13,944 nt of DNA from JBGPBY01 sp041481485 (GTDB lineage: Bacteria; Acidobacteriota; Terriglobia; 20CM-2-55-15), in the NCBI GenBank assembly GCA_041481485.1, contig JBGPBY010000151.1:1-13944 (forward strand). Direction: 5' to 3'. Numbering within the stretch: the stretch's first letter is position 1; each line of letters starts with the position of its first letter. Both the position numbers and the translations under genes were made by a program. This document shows positions 7,101 to 13,944 of this stretch, piece after piece. The notes beneath the pieces are model-generated. The model was not told where the DNA came from, made no database searches, and saw only the letters and a list, made by a program, of their open reading frames with translations.

Positions 7101-7154
7101 GCGTATTCATTGTTCGATGATCTTGTGGTCCGGTTCCGGAGAGTGCGTTCATGA
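4098..7154 (+). CDS. RND-superfamily efflux pump permease (HAE-1/AcrB type)
   Basis: This is a proton-driven inner-membrane exporter that acts as a trimer with an adaptor and an outer-membrane channel. The 1018-residue length is typical. TM1 (about 10-30) is followed by a large periplasmic domain opening with GIDLFPKVDLPTVTV and PGASPEE; TM2-TM6 run from about 336 to 490, TM7 from about 523, then a second periplasmic domain, and TM8-TM12 from about 851. The proton-relay residues are intact: adjacent Asp399-Asp400 in TM4 (VIDDAIVVLEN) and Lys918 in TM10 (VKKNSIL), matching AcrB Asp407/Asp408 and Lys940. These residues favour a drug/hydrophobe pump over a metal exporter; the substrate itself cannot be read from the sequence. 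It overlaps both neighbours by ATGA, implying translational coupling with its adaptor upstream and the MacA-like adaptor downstream. Confidence 0.96.
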   Translation: MKLAEVCVKRPIFATMLVLTFVVLGAFSYSQLGIDLFPKVDLPTVTVTTTLPGASPEEIESQITKPIEEVLNTISDIDELRSTTLEGTSVVVVQFLLDKDANVAAQEVRDKVATVVGELPRDTNPPIIERLDFDAAPVLSISVYGERPLRELTEIADKQIKQRLESVKDIGSIQIVGGSRREIEIWLDAEKLQSYHLSIDQIRNAVRAQNTETPGGRIDQGPNELVLRTLGRLGQVRAFNDMVVASVSGVPIYLRDVARVEDGTEEQRSLARQDGKPAVSLLVRKQSGTNTVAVANTIKSELEEIRKQLPSDIHADIIRDQARFIEASVHAINEHLIIGSLFAAIVVLLFMRNLRSTIIASLAVPISIIATFTAMRGLDMTLNNLTLLGLTLAVGIVIDDAIVVLENIYRYIEEEGYEPMRAAVAATQEIGLAVMATTLSLVVIFVPVAFLGGIPGRFLKSFGLTMAVSILVSMLVSFTLTPMLSSRWLKKSAPGHSSKDSRFYRVIDRGYGAMLEWALRHRWVMVCVFLAVVLSIIPMFKLVGTDFFAQDDQNEFEIVVQTPDGTSLAGTDLVLQNIEREAWKLRGVRHVLTTINGGGSSGVTDGNVYLSLVDITERKYSQFDVMDDARQMMKEKFPGIRLSVQPTQTVSGGNFRTQAMVLNVRGPGLDELARYSSEILKMMHTVPGMVDQDTTLNIGNPEIHVALDRAKAADLGVRAEDVASTLRTLIAGEEVSKFKDGEDQYSVQMRLAHEDRDRPAKIETLWIPSNRLGQVQLSSFAKFERNLGPAEIERMGRERQVTLVANLENGVGLGDAAAALDKKLATLEMKPGYRTEWTGRAKTLAELQRSFITAFLFSAIFMYMVLAAQFESLLHPITIMLSLPLSIPFALFSLWITHTRLDLFSGLGILLLFGIVKKNSILQIDYTNTLRARGVERHQALIQSNHARLRPILMTTFAIVAGMIPIVISRGPGSGSRAPIGIVVMGGQLLCLLLTLLFTPVAYSLFDDLVVRFRRVRS

Positions 7155-8620
7155 AACGAAAATCTATAAAAATTGGTTTGCCGCTTGTATTGATTATTGT
7201 CATTGCACTGGGTGTTTACGGGGCAATTCATCGCCGCCAGGCCAACAGCGATTACAAGTACTTCACTTCCGCTGTCACTCGCGGTCCGCTCAAAAAGGTT
7301 GTGAACGCCACCGGCGTTGTACAAACCGTACTTACGGTACCGGTCGGAAGCCAGGTTTCCGGCCAGGTTCAAGAGCTCTATGCGGACTACAACTCCGTGG
7401 TCAAGAGGGGACAGCTGCTGGCAAAACTGGATCCGCGAAACCTGGAAACTCAGGTTGCCAATTCGCGTGCCAGCGTCGCAGCGTCGCAGGCTCGCGTGCG
7501 GAGTGCGCAGGCGGAGGTCACCAACCAGAATGCAAACCTCGTGAGCTCCCGAGCAAATCTGGAAGCTGCGAAAGTGGCGCGGGATAACGCGGTGGCCCAG
7601 CTGCAGCGCGCGACCGATCTCAGCCAGCGTGGAATTGCGTCAAAGAACGATTTCGATACGGCAAAGGCAAATGCCGATTCCACGGTGGCCCGCTACAATC
7701 AGGCTGCCGCTGCCATCGATCAGGTGCAAGCTCAGATTGCGTCCACGAAGGCACAGCTGGAGCAGGCCGAGGCGGGATTGCAGCAGACCAACACCGATCT
7801 GGAACGGGCGCAGATCAATCTCGAATACGCCAACATTTTTTCTCCGGTCGATGGAGTGGTGATTTCCAGATCCGTCGATGTCGGACAGACCGTGGCGGCC
7901 AGTCTCCAGACTCCGACTCTATTCACGATTGCGACGGACCTGTCGCAAATGCAAGTCAACGCCAGCGTGGATGAAGCCGATATCGGCAGTGTTACCGACA
8001 ATGCAACGGTCACGTTTACAGTGGATGCATTTCCCAACGACACCTTCAAAGGAAGAATTGCGGAAATCCGGTTGAGTCCGCAGACCATACAAAACGTCGT
8101 GACCTACAGCGTCATTCTGAGCATCGACAATCGCGACCTCAAGTTGAAGCCTGGAATGACTGCCAACATCAGCATCGTGGTCGACCGGCGCGACAATGTT
8201 TTGAAAGTGTCCAACGCAGCGCTCCGTTACACCCCTCCGGACACCGCGGTGCCTGAGAACGAGAGTGAAACCGTGGCCCCGGCCGCCCAGCCGGGAGCAC
8301 CGCCGGCAGGTATGCGAACGGGCCAGGCCGCTTCTTCGATGCCGCTGGCGCCGGGCCAAAAATGGGACCCGAAAGACAAGATTCACTTCACGGCGCCTCC
8401 TAAAGCGGCGCCTCGTTCAGGTACGGTTTGGGTGTTGGGTTTGGACAAGAAACCGCAAAGCCGTCAAATCATGCAGGGGATTACGGACGGATCGTCGACC
8501 GAAGTCGTTTCCGGCGAGTTAAAGGATTCCGATCTGGTGATTGTCAGCGACAGTACTCAGGCCAGCAGCACAAACCAGCAGTCCGGATTCAGTTTATTCG
8601 GTGGCAATCGTGGAAGGTAG
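7151..8620 (+). CDS. MacA-like periplasmic adaptor of an ABC-type efflux pump
   Basis: The 489-residue product is anchored by one N-terminal helix (about 8-25, preceded by basic MKRKSIK). It then has the split lipoyl domain (VVQTVLTVPVGSQVSG to VKRGQLLAKLD, closing at FSPVDGVVISR), a long Ala/Gln-rich coiled-coil hairpin (about 97-230), a beta-barrel and a membrane-proximal domain. The hairpin tip carries an intact RLS motif for TolC docking: R153, L157, S164. Being followed by a MacB-type ATPase and permease makes MacA the best match. Compared with E. coli MacA the C-terminal domain carries an extra Pro/Ala-rich segment (roughly residues 360-420, with QPGAPPAGMRTG and PLAPGQKWDP). GGAGAG at 7138-7143 serves ATG 7151, which overlaps the RND stop (ATGA). 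The 3' end overlaps the ATPase gene by 11 bases. Confidence 0.92.
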   Translation: MKRKSIKIGLPLVLIIVIALGVYGAIHRRQANSDYKYFTSAVTRGPLKKVVNATGVVQTVLTVPVGSQVSGQVQELYADYNSVVKRGQLLAKLDPRNLETQVANSRASVAASQARVRSAQAEVTNQNANLVSSRANLEAAKVARDNAVAQLQRATDLSQRGIASKNDFDTAKANADSTVARYNQAAAAIDQVQAQIASTKAQLEQAEAGLQQTNTDLERAQINLEYANIFSPVDGVVISRSVDVGQTVAASLQTPTLFTIATDLSQMQVNASVDEADIGSVTDNATVTFTVDAFPNDTFKGRIAEIRLSPQTIQNVVTYSVILSIDNRDLKLKPGMTANISIVVDRRDNVLKVSNAALRYTPPDTAVPENESETVAPAAQPGAPPAGMRTGQAASSMPLAPGQKWDPKDKIHFTAPPKAAPRSGTVWVLGLDKKPQSRQIMQGITDGSSTEVVSGELKDSDLVIVSDSTQASSTNQQSGFSLFGGNRGR

Positions 8621-9401
8621 CAGCGAAGACGTCATTCGAATTGAGCGCGTCAGCAAGGTGTATCAGACCGGCGATATCCATGTGAATGCATTGCGTAGTT
8701 TGTCTTTGACCATCCGGCGCGGAGAGTTTGTGGCGATCATGGGGCCTTCCGGTTCAGGAAAATCCACGCTGATGAACATCATCGGATGCCTCGACCGGCC
8801 GACCCGCGGTAAGTACTATCTGGAAAACGTCGATGTTTCGACCATGGGCAAAGCACAACTTGCCGACGTTCGAAACAAGCACGTGGGATTTGTGTTCCAG
8901 AGTTTCAATCTCGTGACCAGGACTTCCGCGCTGGAAAACGTCGAATTGCCGATGCTTTACGCCGGTGTGTCCGGTGCAGAGCGTCACCGCAGAGCGCGTG
9001 AAGCGCTCGCCACGGTCGGTCTGTCGGATCGCGAGCGGAATATGCCGAGCCAGTTGTCCGGCGGACAACAGCAGCGCGTTGCCCTGGCGCGCGCACTGGT
9101 GAACAACCCGTCCATTATTCTTGCGGACGAACCGACGGGCGCGCTGGATACGCGAACATCCGTCGAGATGATGGAAATCTTTCAACGTCTCAATCACGAG
9201 CGGAAACTGACTGTGATCATTGTCACCCATGAACTGGATATTTCACTGTACGCCGAACGTGTCATTCAAGTGAGAGACGGGAAGATCGCTTCCGATGAAC
9301 ATGTGAGCAATCGCTATGTGGCGTCGGAGGTGCTTGAAAGGCTGCCGGTCTACGCCGCCGATCTGGACGAAACTGAAGAAACCGAAAAGGAGCTTTCGTG
9401 A
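8610..9401 (+). CDS. MacB/LolD-type ABC transporter ATP-binding protein
   Basis: This cytoplasmic ATPase powers the adjacent FtsX-type permease. All nucleotide-binding motifs are present (numbering from GTG 8610): Walker A GPSGSGKST at 45-53, Q-loop VFQSFNL, signature LSGGQQQ from 149, Walker B ILADE at 170-174 with catalytic Glu174, D-loop GALDTR, and H-loop His207 in VTHE. The length is about 263 residues; a C-terminal acidic tail (DLDETEETEKE) is extra to the core. The start is uncertain: GTG 8610, with a weak GGTGG upstream, overlaps MacA by only 11 bases; GTG 8601 and TTG 8541 are in-frame alternatives that overlap more. The stop overlaps the permease start (GTGA, 9398-9401). ATPase and permease are separate polypeptides here, unlike fused E. 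coli MacB. Confidence 0.94.
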   Translation: MEGSSEDVIRIERVSKVYQTGDIHVNALRSLSLTIRRGEFVAIMGPSGSGKSTLMNIIGCLDRPTRGKYYLENVDVSTMGKAQLADVRNKHVGFVFQSFNLVTRTSALENVELPMLYAGVSGAERHRRAREALATVGLSDRERNMPSQLSGGQQQRVALARALVNNPSIILADEPTGALDTRTSVEMMEIFQRLNHERKLTVIIVTHELDISLYAERVIQVRDGKIASDEHVSNRYVASEVLERLPVYAADLDETEETEKELS

Positions 9402-10618
9402 ATCTTTGGGCCATCCTCAAGATTGCGATCCGTGCACTGACCCGCAACAAAATGCGCTCCGCCCTCACTATGCTCGGAATCATCATCGGGGTTGGAGCGG
9501 TAATCGCCATGGTGTCGATCGGACAAGGGGCGCAATCGATGATTCAGACGCAGATCAACAGCATGGGAAGCAACATGCTGTTTGTTGTTCCCGGCAATGT
9601 CCGTGCCAACGGGGTCAGCCAGGGGCTTGGAGCTGCGGCCACATTGACTGAAGACGATGTCGTCGCGATCGAACGCGAAGTCCCAACAGTTTTGGCGGCT
9701 TCACCGTCACTTCGGGCCAGCGCACAGTTGGTGTTCGGGAATCAGAATTGGAACGTTCAGCTGGTTGGTGCAAATGAAAAGTTCCCGAAAATTCGCAACT
9801 GGCCGACGGTGAACGGCGCATTCTACACCGCTGCGGATGTTCGCGGAGCGGAACGAGTCATCGTTCTGGGGCATACCGTGGCCGAGAAACTCTTCGGAAC
9901 GGCCGATCCCGTTGGCGAATCGATTCGCGTGCGAAATCTTTCCTTTCGTGTGATTGGCGTGCTCGAGACGAAAGGTTCCACGTTTGGCCAGGACCAGGAT
10001 GACACCGCCGTTGTTCCCTTTACTACCGTGCAGAAGAAGCTGCAGGCCCGCGGCACGAATTCGGTTGGACAAGCCATGATTTCCGCCGTCAGTCCGGATG
10101 CCACAACACTGGTGCAGCAGCAAGTCGAGGACTTGTTGCGGCAGCGGCACCGGATCGTGGAAGGAGAGCCCGACGATTTTACGGTGCGCAATCTGGCAGA
10201 TGTTGCGGCAGCGGGAGTGCAGTTGACAACCATCATGACGCTGCTCCTCGGCAGCATTGCCGGTATTTCGCTGATCGTCGGCGGAATCGGCATCATGAAT
10301 ATCATGCTGGTGTCGGTGACCGAGCGCACACGAGAGATCGGGATTCGAATGGCAGTGGGCGCACGTCCAAGCTACATCCGATTGCAGTTTCTCACCGAAT
10401 CGGTGGTGCTTAGCCTTGCTGGCGGCGCTCTGGGAATGATCGGCGGAGGCGGGGCCGCCGCAGCGATCGCCTGGTATTTGAAGTGGCCGTCGCTGGTTTC
10501 GGGACTTGCCGTGGCAATTGCTTTCGGTTTTTCGACAGGAATTGGGATTTTCTTCGGATATTACCCGGCGCACAAAGCGGCGGCGCTGGATCCCATCGAA
10601 GCTCTGCGTTACGAATAA
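9398..10618 (+). CDS. MacB/FtsX-family ABC transporter permease
   Basis: The 406-residue inner-membrane permease pairs with the preceding ATPase. The N-terminus has an amphipathic start (ILKIAIRALTRNKMRSALTM) and TM1 (about 25-45, LGIIIGVGAVIAMVSIGQGA). A periplasmic MacB core domain follows (about 46-270). The C-terminal FtsX region has three helices with the family-typical segments GGIGIMNIMLVSVTERTREIGIRMA (split over the helix and coupling loop) and a terminal YYPAHKAAALDPIEALRYE. MacB-type pumps act by mechanotransmission, pushing substrate from the periplasm through TolC rather than transporting across the inner membrane; this is family knowledge. It starts at GTG 9398 with AAGGAG at 9387-9392. 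The TolC-like gene follows after 11 bases. Confidence 0.95.
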   Translation: MNLWAILKIAIRALTRNKMRSALTMLGIIIGVGAVIAMVSIGQGAQSMIQTQINSMGSNMLFVVPGNVRANGVSQGLGAAATLTEDDVVAIEREVPTVLAASPSLRASAQLVFGNQNWNVQLVGANEKFPKIRNWPTVNGAFYTAADVRGAERVIVLGHTVAEKLFGTADPVGESIRVRNLSFRVIGVLETKGSTFGQDQDDTAVVPFTTVQKKLQARGTNSVGQAMISAVSPDATTLVQQQVEDLLRQRHRIVEGEPDDFTVRNLADVAAAGVQLTTIMTLLLGSIAGISLIVGGIGIMNIMLVSVTERTREIGIRMAVGARPSYIRLQFLTESVVLSLAGGALGMIGGGGAAAAIAWYLKWPSLVSGLAVAIAFGFSTGIGIFFGYYPAHKAAALDPIEALRYE

Positions 10619-10629
10619 GGAGTCCGTTC

Positions 10630-12288
10630 ATGAAAATGAAGATTTTGGGTGTACTGTGTCTGCTCGCCGGATTTTCGGTAAACGCGTTTGCCGGCGAGAA
10701 CTTTGTGGACCGGTTTCTTAACAAGTACAAACCGTCGGTACGGGACTACAAGTTAACGCCGTCGGAATTGCCGCCGGATGCTCTGACTTCGTTCATCCGT
10801 AACGGCGAAATTCCCATGTCCATCACAGATGTCGTCAATCTCACGCTGAGAAACAATCTGGATATCGGAGTGGATCGTCTGACGCCGCTGTCAACCGAGA
10901 TTGCGATTGAATCGTTCTATCGTCCGTTCGATCCGACGTTGAGTTCGGTTTTGAACTTAAACAAGGGGACCACGCCAAGCTCGTCTCTGTTAACGGGCAC
11001 TCCAGCGATCGCCCAGTTCAGTTCGAATTTTACCGTTCAATTCAGCAAATACACTGAAACCGGTACGACATTTGATGTGGGCGGCGCGATACTTCGCAGC
11101 TCGACCAACAACACGTTCACCACATTCAACCCCGCCTGGAATGCAAGTGTTACCTTCTCGGCGACTCAGCATTTCCTGAAAGGATTCGGGAAGAAGATCA
11201 ATACGAATCAATTGAAAGTGCTGCAGAACAACCTTGGGATCTCGCGAATTGAATTGGAACGCCAGGTCATTGAACTGTTGACCCAGGCGGAAAGAACATA
11301 CTGGGATCTCGTGTTCACGTATGAAGATCTGAAGGTCAAGCAGCGATCCATGGATCTGGCGCAAAAGACACTTTCAGACAACCGGATTCAGGTCGATGCC
11401 GGCGCCATGGCAGCCGCCGATCTGATCCAGTCGGAAACGGAAGTGGCCACGCGGAACGAGCAGCTGATCAATTCCAGATACACTCAGGTTCAGGTTTCCG
11501 ATCAGGTGAAAAAGTATGTAACCAATGGTCCGGATCCCGGCATGGTGTTGGTGCGAATTACGCCGACCCAGCCGGTTCCCCGTCCAATGCCGGACGACGT
11601 AATGCCAGTTGAGAAGGCCATTCAATACGCTCTGGAGAATCGTCCGGAACTGCGGGAGTCCGATCTGCAACTGAAGAATCGCGATCTGAATATTGAGTTT
11701 ACGAAGAACCAGTTGTTGCCTTCTCTGGATGTAACCGCGGGCTATACGACTTCGGGTTTGGGAGGATTTGAGACGTTGCGATCGGGGGGCTTCGGTGGGG
11801 ATTCCATGATCATTTCAACGCATCCCGGAGGAATTGGTGACGCGCTTGGCCAGGTTTTCCGCAACGACTTCAGGGGATACAACTTTCAGTTCAATTTGCA
11901 GATCCCGTTGAGCAATCGTGCAGCTCAATCGGATTATTCGCGTGCGTTGCTGGATAAGCGGACGGAGGAAAACCGGCTGGCATCCATCAGTCAGTCCATT
12001 GCGCTGGAAGTCCGCAACGCCATTACTCAGGTGGAGATGAACAGCGCGCGAATCGATTCGGCGCAGAAGGTGCGCGAGTTGACAGAGCGCCAGTTGGATT
12101 TCGAACAGCGTAAATTCGATTTGGGAGCATCGACCATTCGTTTTGTCATTGAAGAACAGCGAAACGTCACTCAGGCTCAGACCGACGAAGTGGCGGCATT
12201 GGTCAGTTATGCCAAAGCTCTGGTAGATTACCGGCACGCGATCGGTGACACGCTGAAGAAAAACGGCGTCGATCTCGAAAAAAATTAG
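10630..12288 (+). CDS. TolC-family outer-membrane efflux channel
   Basis: The 552-residue product starts with a signal peptide (MKMKILGVLCLL, cleavage after VNAFA, about residue 21). A domain of about 70 residues rich in Pro/Ser comes before the first outer-membrane-efflux repeat (SITDVVNLTLRNN). The second repeat begins near MPVEKAIQYALENRPELRESD and ends with the long helix containing LDFEQRKFDLGASTIRFV and VDYRHAIG. The two-repeat architecture with helical barrel and beta-barrel strands (TFDVGGAIL, NFQFNLQIPLS) is that of TolC, which forms trimers. I chose ATG 10630 because AAGGAG (10617-10622) lies at the right distance; the longer GTG 10483 frame runs inside the permease gene and would lose the signal peptide. 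It is the only channel gene here, and so the likely partner of both pumps. Confidence 0.93.
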   Translation: MKMKILGVLCLLAGFSVNAFAGENFVDRFLNKYKPSVRDYKLTPSELPPDALTSFIRNGEIPMSITDVVNLTLRNNLDIGVDRLTPLSTEIAIESFYRPFDPTLSSVLNLNKGTTPSSSLLTGTPAIAQFSSNFTVQFSKYTETGTTFDVGGAILRSSTNNTFTTFNPAWNASVTFSATQHFLKGFGKKINTNQLKVLQNNLGISRIELERQVIELLTQAERTYWDLVFTYEDLKVKQRSMDLAQKTLSDNRIQVDAGAMAAADLIQSETEVATRNEQLINSRYTQVQVSDQVKKYVTNGPDPGMVLVRITPTQPVPRPMPDDVMPVEKAIQYALENRPELRESDLQLKNRDLNIEFTKNQLLPSLDVTAGYTTSGLGGFETLRSGGFGGDSMIISTHPGGIGDALGQVFRNDFRGYNFQFNLQIPLSNRAAQSDYSRALLDKRTEENRLASISQSIALEVRNAITQVEMNSARIDSAQKVRELTERQLDFEQRKFDLGASTIRFVIEEQRNVTQAQTDEVAALVSYAKALVDYRHAIGDTLKKNGVDLEKN

Positions 12289-12308
12289 CGTGCTTAGGAG
12301 TCAACTGA

Positions 12309-13769
12309 ATGTCCTGGATATCGGAAGCATTCGATCGCGCGGTGGAGAACAACCGTGCGCGCGTGGCAGTGGTGGAAGAAGATCGGAAGTGGACCTTTGG
12401 CGAATTGGGCGCCGAAGTCGACAGCATTGCGAGAACATTGCGTTCCAGGGTTCCCGGTGACACCGTTGGGATTCTGCTGCTCAATTCGGAGCGCTATGTG
12501 GCAACGCTTCTGGCCGTGTGGAAAGCCGGTAAGATCGCAGTTCCGCTGAACTATCTTCTGCCGCCTCAGGAACTCGCATTCATTATTCGAGATTCGGGAA
12601 TGACCTCGCTGGTGACTTCGCAGTTCTTCGCCCAGTCCGTCGCAGCGGTCAAGCCGCTGTTTGGCGAAAAGGGCCTCATACTCATGGCCGATGCTCCCGA
12701 ATTTACGGAATCGAGAGCCGAGATTCCCCTGCCGCATGAGTATCGCGATCCGGCGCTGTATCTCTATACTTCGGGGACCACAGGACGGCCCAAAGGTGTT
12801 GTCCTGACTCACCGGAATCTACTGCATAACGTGGAGAGCTGCTCTCTGGCCGGCGAATTCGATCAACGGGATACGTTCCTGTGTCTGCTTCCGTTTTTCC
12901 ACACCTATGCAATCACCGGCACCATCCTGCTTCCGCTGCTGAACGGCTGCAAAATAGTCCTGGTCGACCGCTTTCATCCCAACAAGGTTTTGAAATTGAT
13001 CGAGCAGCACGCCATCAGCGTGTTTCTCGCAATTCCATCCATGTACCGGGTCATGGCGATGTCGGAAGGCCCGTTCAATCTGAGTTCGGTGCGATTCCCA
13101 ATTTCCGGCGGGGAGCCTTTGCCTCTTGCGGTGGCTGAGGCCTTTGCAACTCGTTTTGGAGTTCACATCTGCGAAGGCTATGGACAAACTGAAGCATCGC
13201 CTGTCGTTACATTGAACCTTCCCGGCAAGAGGAAACTCGGTACTGTGGGGCCGGTGCTACCCGGGGTGGAAGTGGCAATCTGGGATGAAATGAAGAATCC
13301 GCTGCCTCTCGGTGAAATTGGAGAAATCATGGTGCGCGGGGCCAATGTGATGGAAGGCTACTATCGCCTTCCGGAAGAAACCGCGAAAACCATTACCCGG
13401 GAGTGGCTGCATACGGGCGATCTCGGAAAAGTGGATTCCGATGGATTTGTCACCATTACCGGCCGAAAGAAGGAACTGATCATCTCGGCCGGAGAAAATA
13501 TTTATCCGCGCGAAATCGAGGAAGTGCTTGCGCAGCATCCGAAGATTCGCGAAGTTGCCGTGATTGGAATCAAAGACGAAGTGCGAGGCGAAGTGCCGAA
13601 GGCGTTTCTCCTGGTTCACGAAGGTTTGACGGTGGATGACAAGGAACTTCGCTCCTTCTGTCGCGACAAGCTGGCGGGATACAAGGTGCCAAAGCACTTC
13701 GAAGTTCTTGCGGACTTGCCTCGCACGCCAACGGGCAAGGTCCTCAAGCGCATGCTGCCCACGGGTTAA
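12309..13769 (+). CDS. AMP-forming acyl-CoA synthetase (fatty-acid/carboxylate-CoA ligase)
   Basis: The 486-residue ANL-superfamily enzyme activates a carboxylic acid with ATP to an acyl-adenylate and then usually forms the CoA thioester. Visible motifs are the P-loop YTSGTTGRPKG at 153-163, GYGQTE at 290-295, HTGDLG at 368-373 with ribose-binding Asp371, the hinge GRKKELI from 385, and the catalytic C-terminal Lys477 in TGKVLKR. It is slightly short for the long-chain class and has no transmembrane segment or fused carrier domain. Chain length or substrate cannot be read from sequence; a medium/long-chain fatty acid is the default. TAGGAG at 12295-12300 serves the ATG, 20 bases after the TolC stop, so it is very likely co-transcribed with the pumps. 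Its stop overlaps that of the opposing cyclo-ligase gene. Confidence 0.93.
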   Translation: MSWISEAFDRAVENNRARVAVVEEDRKWTFGELGAEVDSIARTLRSRVPGDTVGILLLNSERYVATLLAVWKAGKIAVPLNYLLPPQELAFIIRDSGMTSLVTSQFFAQSVAAVKPLFGEKGLILMADAPEFTESRAEIPLPHEYRDPALYLYTSGTTGRPKGVVLTHRNLLHNVESCSLAGEFDQRDTFLCLLPFFHTYAITGTILLPLLNGCKIVLVDRFHPNKVLKLIEQHAISVFLAIPSMYRVMAMSEGPFNLSSVRFPISGGEPLPLAVAEAFATRFGVHICEGYGQTEASPVVTLNLPGKRKLGTVGPVLPGVEVAIWDEMKNPLPLGEIGEIMVRGANVMEGYYRLPEETAKTITREWLHTGDLGKVDSDGFVTITGRKKELIISAGENIYPREIEEVLAQHPKIREVAVIGIKDEVRGEVPKAFLLVHEGLTVDDKELRSFCRDKLAGYKVPKHFEVLADLPRTPTGKVLKRMLPTG

Positions 13770-13944
13770 ACCTGATTTTGACGAAGTATTGTCACGCTGG
13801 CTTCGGTGATGACGGCATCCAAAGGAATGTCATGATCTTGCGGGTGGATCGTTTCCAGCCGCGACAGTTCATAGGCGACGCCGACAGCGTAAGGCTTAGG
13901 TGAGAGTGACGCGAAGGTGCGGTCGTAGTATCCGCCGCCATAGC
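13766..13944 (-). CDS. 5-formyltetrahydrofolate cyclo-ligase, C-terminal part (runs off the window)
   Basis: Reading the minus strand from 13942 to the TAA at 13768-13766 gives 58 residues. They open with YGGGYYDR, the nucleotide/phosphate-binding loop of this family, and end with DIPLDAVITE, the characteristic C-terminal segment. The enzyme converts 5-formyltetrahydrofolate to 5,10-methenyltetrahydrofolate with ATP in the cytosol. Full-length members have about 180-200 residues, so roughly two thirds lies beyond the right edge. The gene converges on the acyl-CoA synthetase: the two stop codons share the four bases TTAA at 13766-13769, leaving no room for a terminator between them. Confidence 0.88.
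   Translation of the reverse strand, partial: YGGGYYDRTFASLSPKPYAVGVAYELSRLETIHPQDHDIPLDAVITEASVTILRQNQV

Noticed and set aside
8541..8609. Longer start (TTG 8541) for the ABC ATPase
   Set aside because: TTG without a ribosome-binding site, 80-base overlap with the MacA-like gene, and extra residues not typical of the family.
9707..10573. 288-residue open frame on the minus strand opposite the permease
   Set aside because: No recognisable motif and no ribosome-binding site; an antisense shadow.
10483..10629. N-terminal extension of the TolC-like protein from GTG 10483
   Set aside because: It would lie inside the permease gene and bury the signal peptide; ATG 10630 has a proper AAGGAG ahead of it.
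1..13944. CRISPR array, tRNA, rRNA, insertion sequence or phage genes
   Set aside because: I saw no regularly spaced repeats of CRISPR type, no tRNA-like cloverleaf, no transposase motifs and no terminal inverted repeats with target duplications.

Overview
This window looks like an ordinary chromosomal stretch of a Gram-negative, two-membrane bacterium: it encodes a TolC-type outer-membrane channel, an RND pump and a lipoprotein adaptor. The small secreted 'DVDGKWTG' protein and the RND + MacAB + TolC layout remind me of Acidobacteriota; that assignment is inference from protein style, not from a marker gene. All genes but the last run on the plus strand, and base composition and codon use look uniform, so nothing suggests recent transfer.

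Layout. 1-213: upstream region of an inositol-phosphate synthase gene, holding a GC-rich hairpin, a 12-bp direct repeat, an A/T palindrome and a possible promoter. 214-1811: inositol-3-phosphate synthase and a small secreted protein, closed by a rho-independent terminator (1862-1885). 1945-2244: a three-helix membrane protein of unknown function, preceded by a good sigma70-like promoter whose spacer carries an operator-like palindrome. 2318-13769: a tightly packed operon of TetR regulator, RND lipoprotein adaptor, RND pump, MacA-like adaptor, MacB-type ATPase, MacB/FtsX permease, TolC-family channel and an AMP-forming acyl-CoA ligase. 13766 to the right edge: the 3' end of a minus-strand 5-formyltetrahydrofolate cyclo-ligase, whose stop codon overlaps that of the ligase. 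No gene-free stretch exceeds 300 bases.

How the genes work together. Two energetically different inner-membrane exporters (a proton-driven RND pump and an ATP-driven MacAB-type pump), each with its own adaptor, are encoded in one transcription unit with a single TolC channel and one local TetR repressor. Four of the junctions are 4-base stop/start overlaps, a fifth is an 11-base overlap, and the remaining gaps are 11 and 20 bases, so translational coupling and roughly matched expression are likely. The regulator probably binds a perfect 18-bp palindrome that ends on its own start codon. A related imperfect site (12 of 18 bases, identical central 8) fills exactly the -35/-10 spacer in front of the three-helix membrane protein, which predicts that this protein belongs to the same regulon. 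The terminal acyl-CoA ligase hints that the exported or sensed compound may be a fatty acid or other carboxylic acid, but this is only inference.

I did not find a wholly new system. The most interesting points are the predicted two-site TetR circuit, the two pumps sharing one channel, and a difference between the two adaptors at the hairpin-tip motif used to dock on TolC (intact Arg-Leu-Ser in one, Arg-Leu-Pro in the other).
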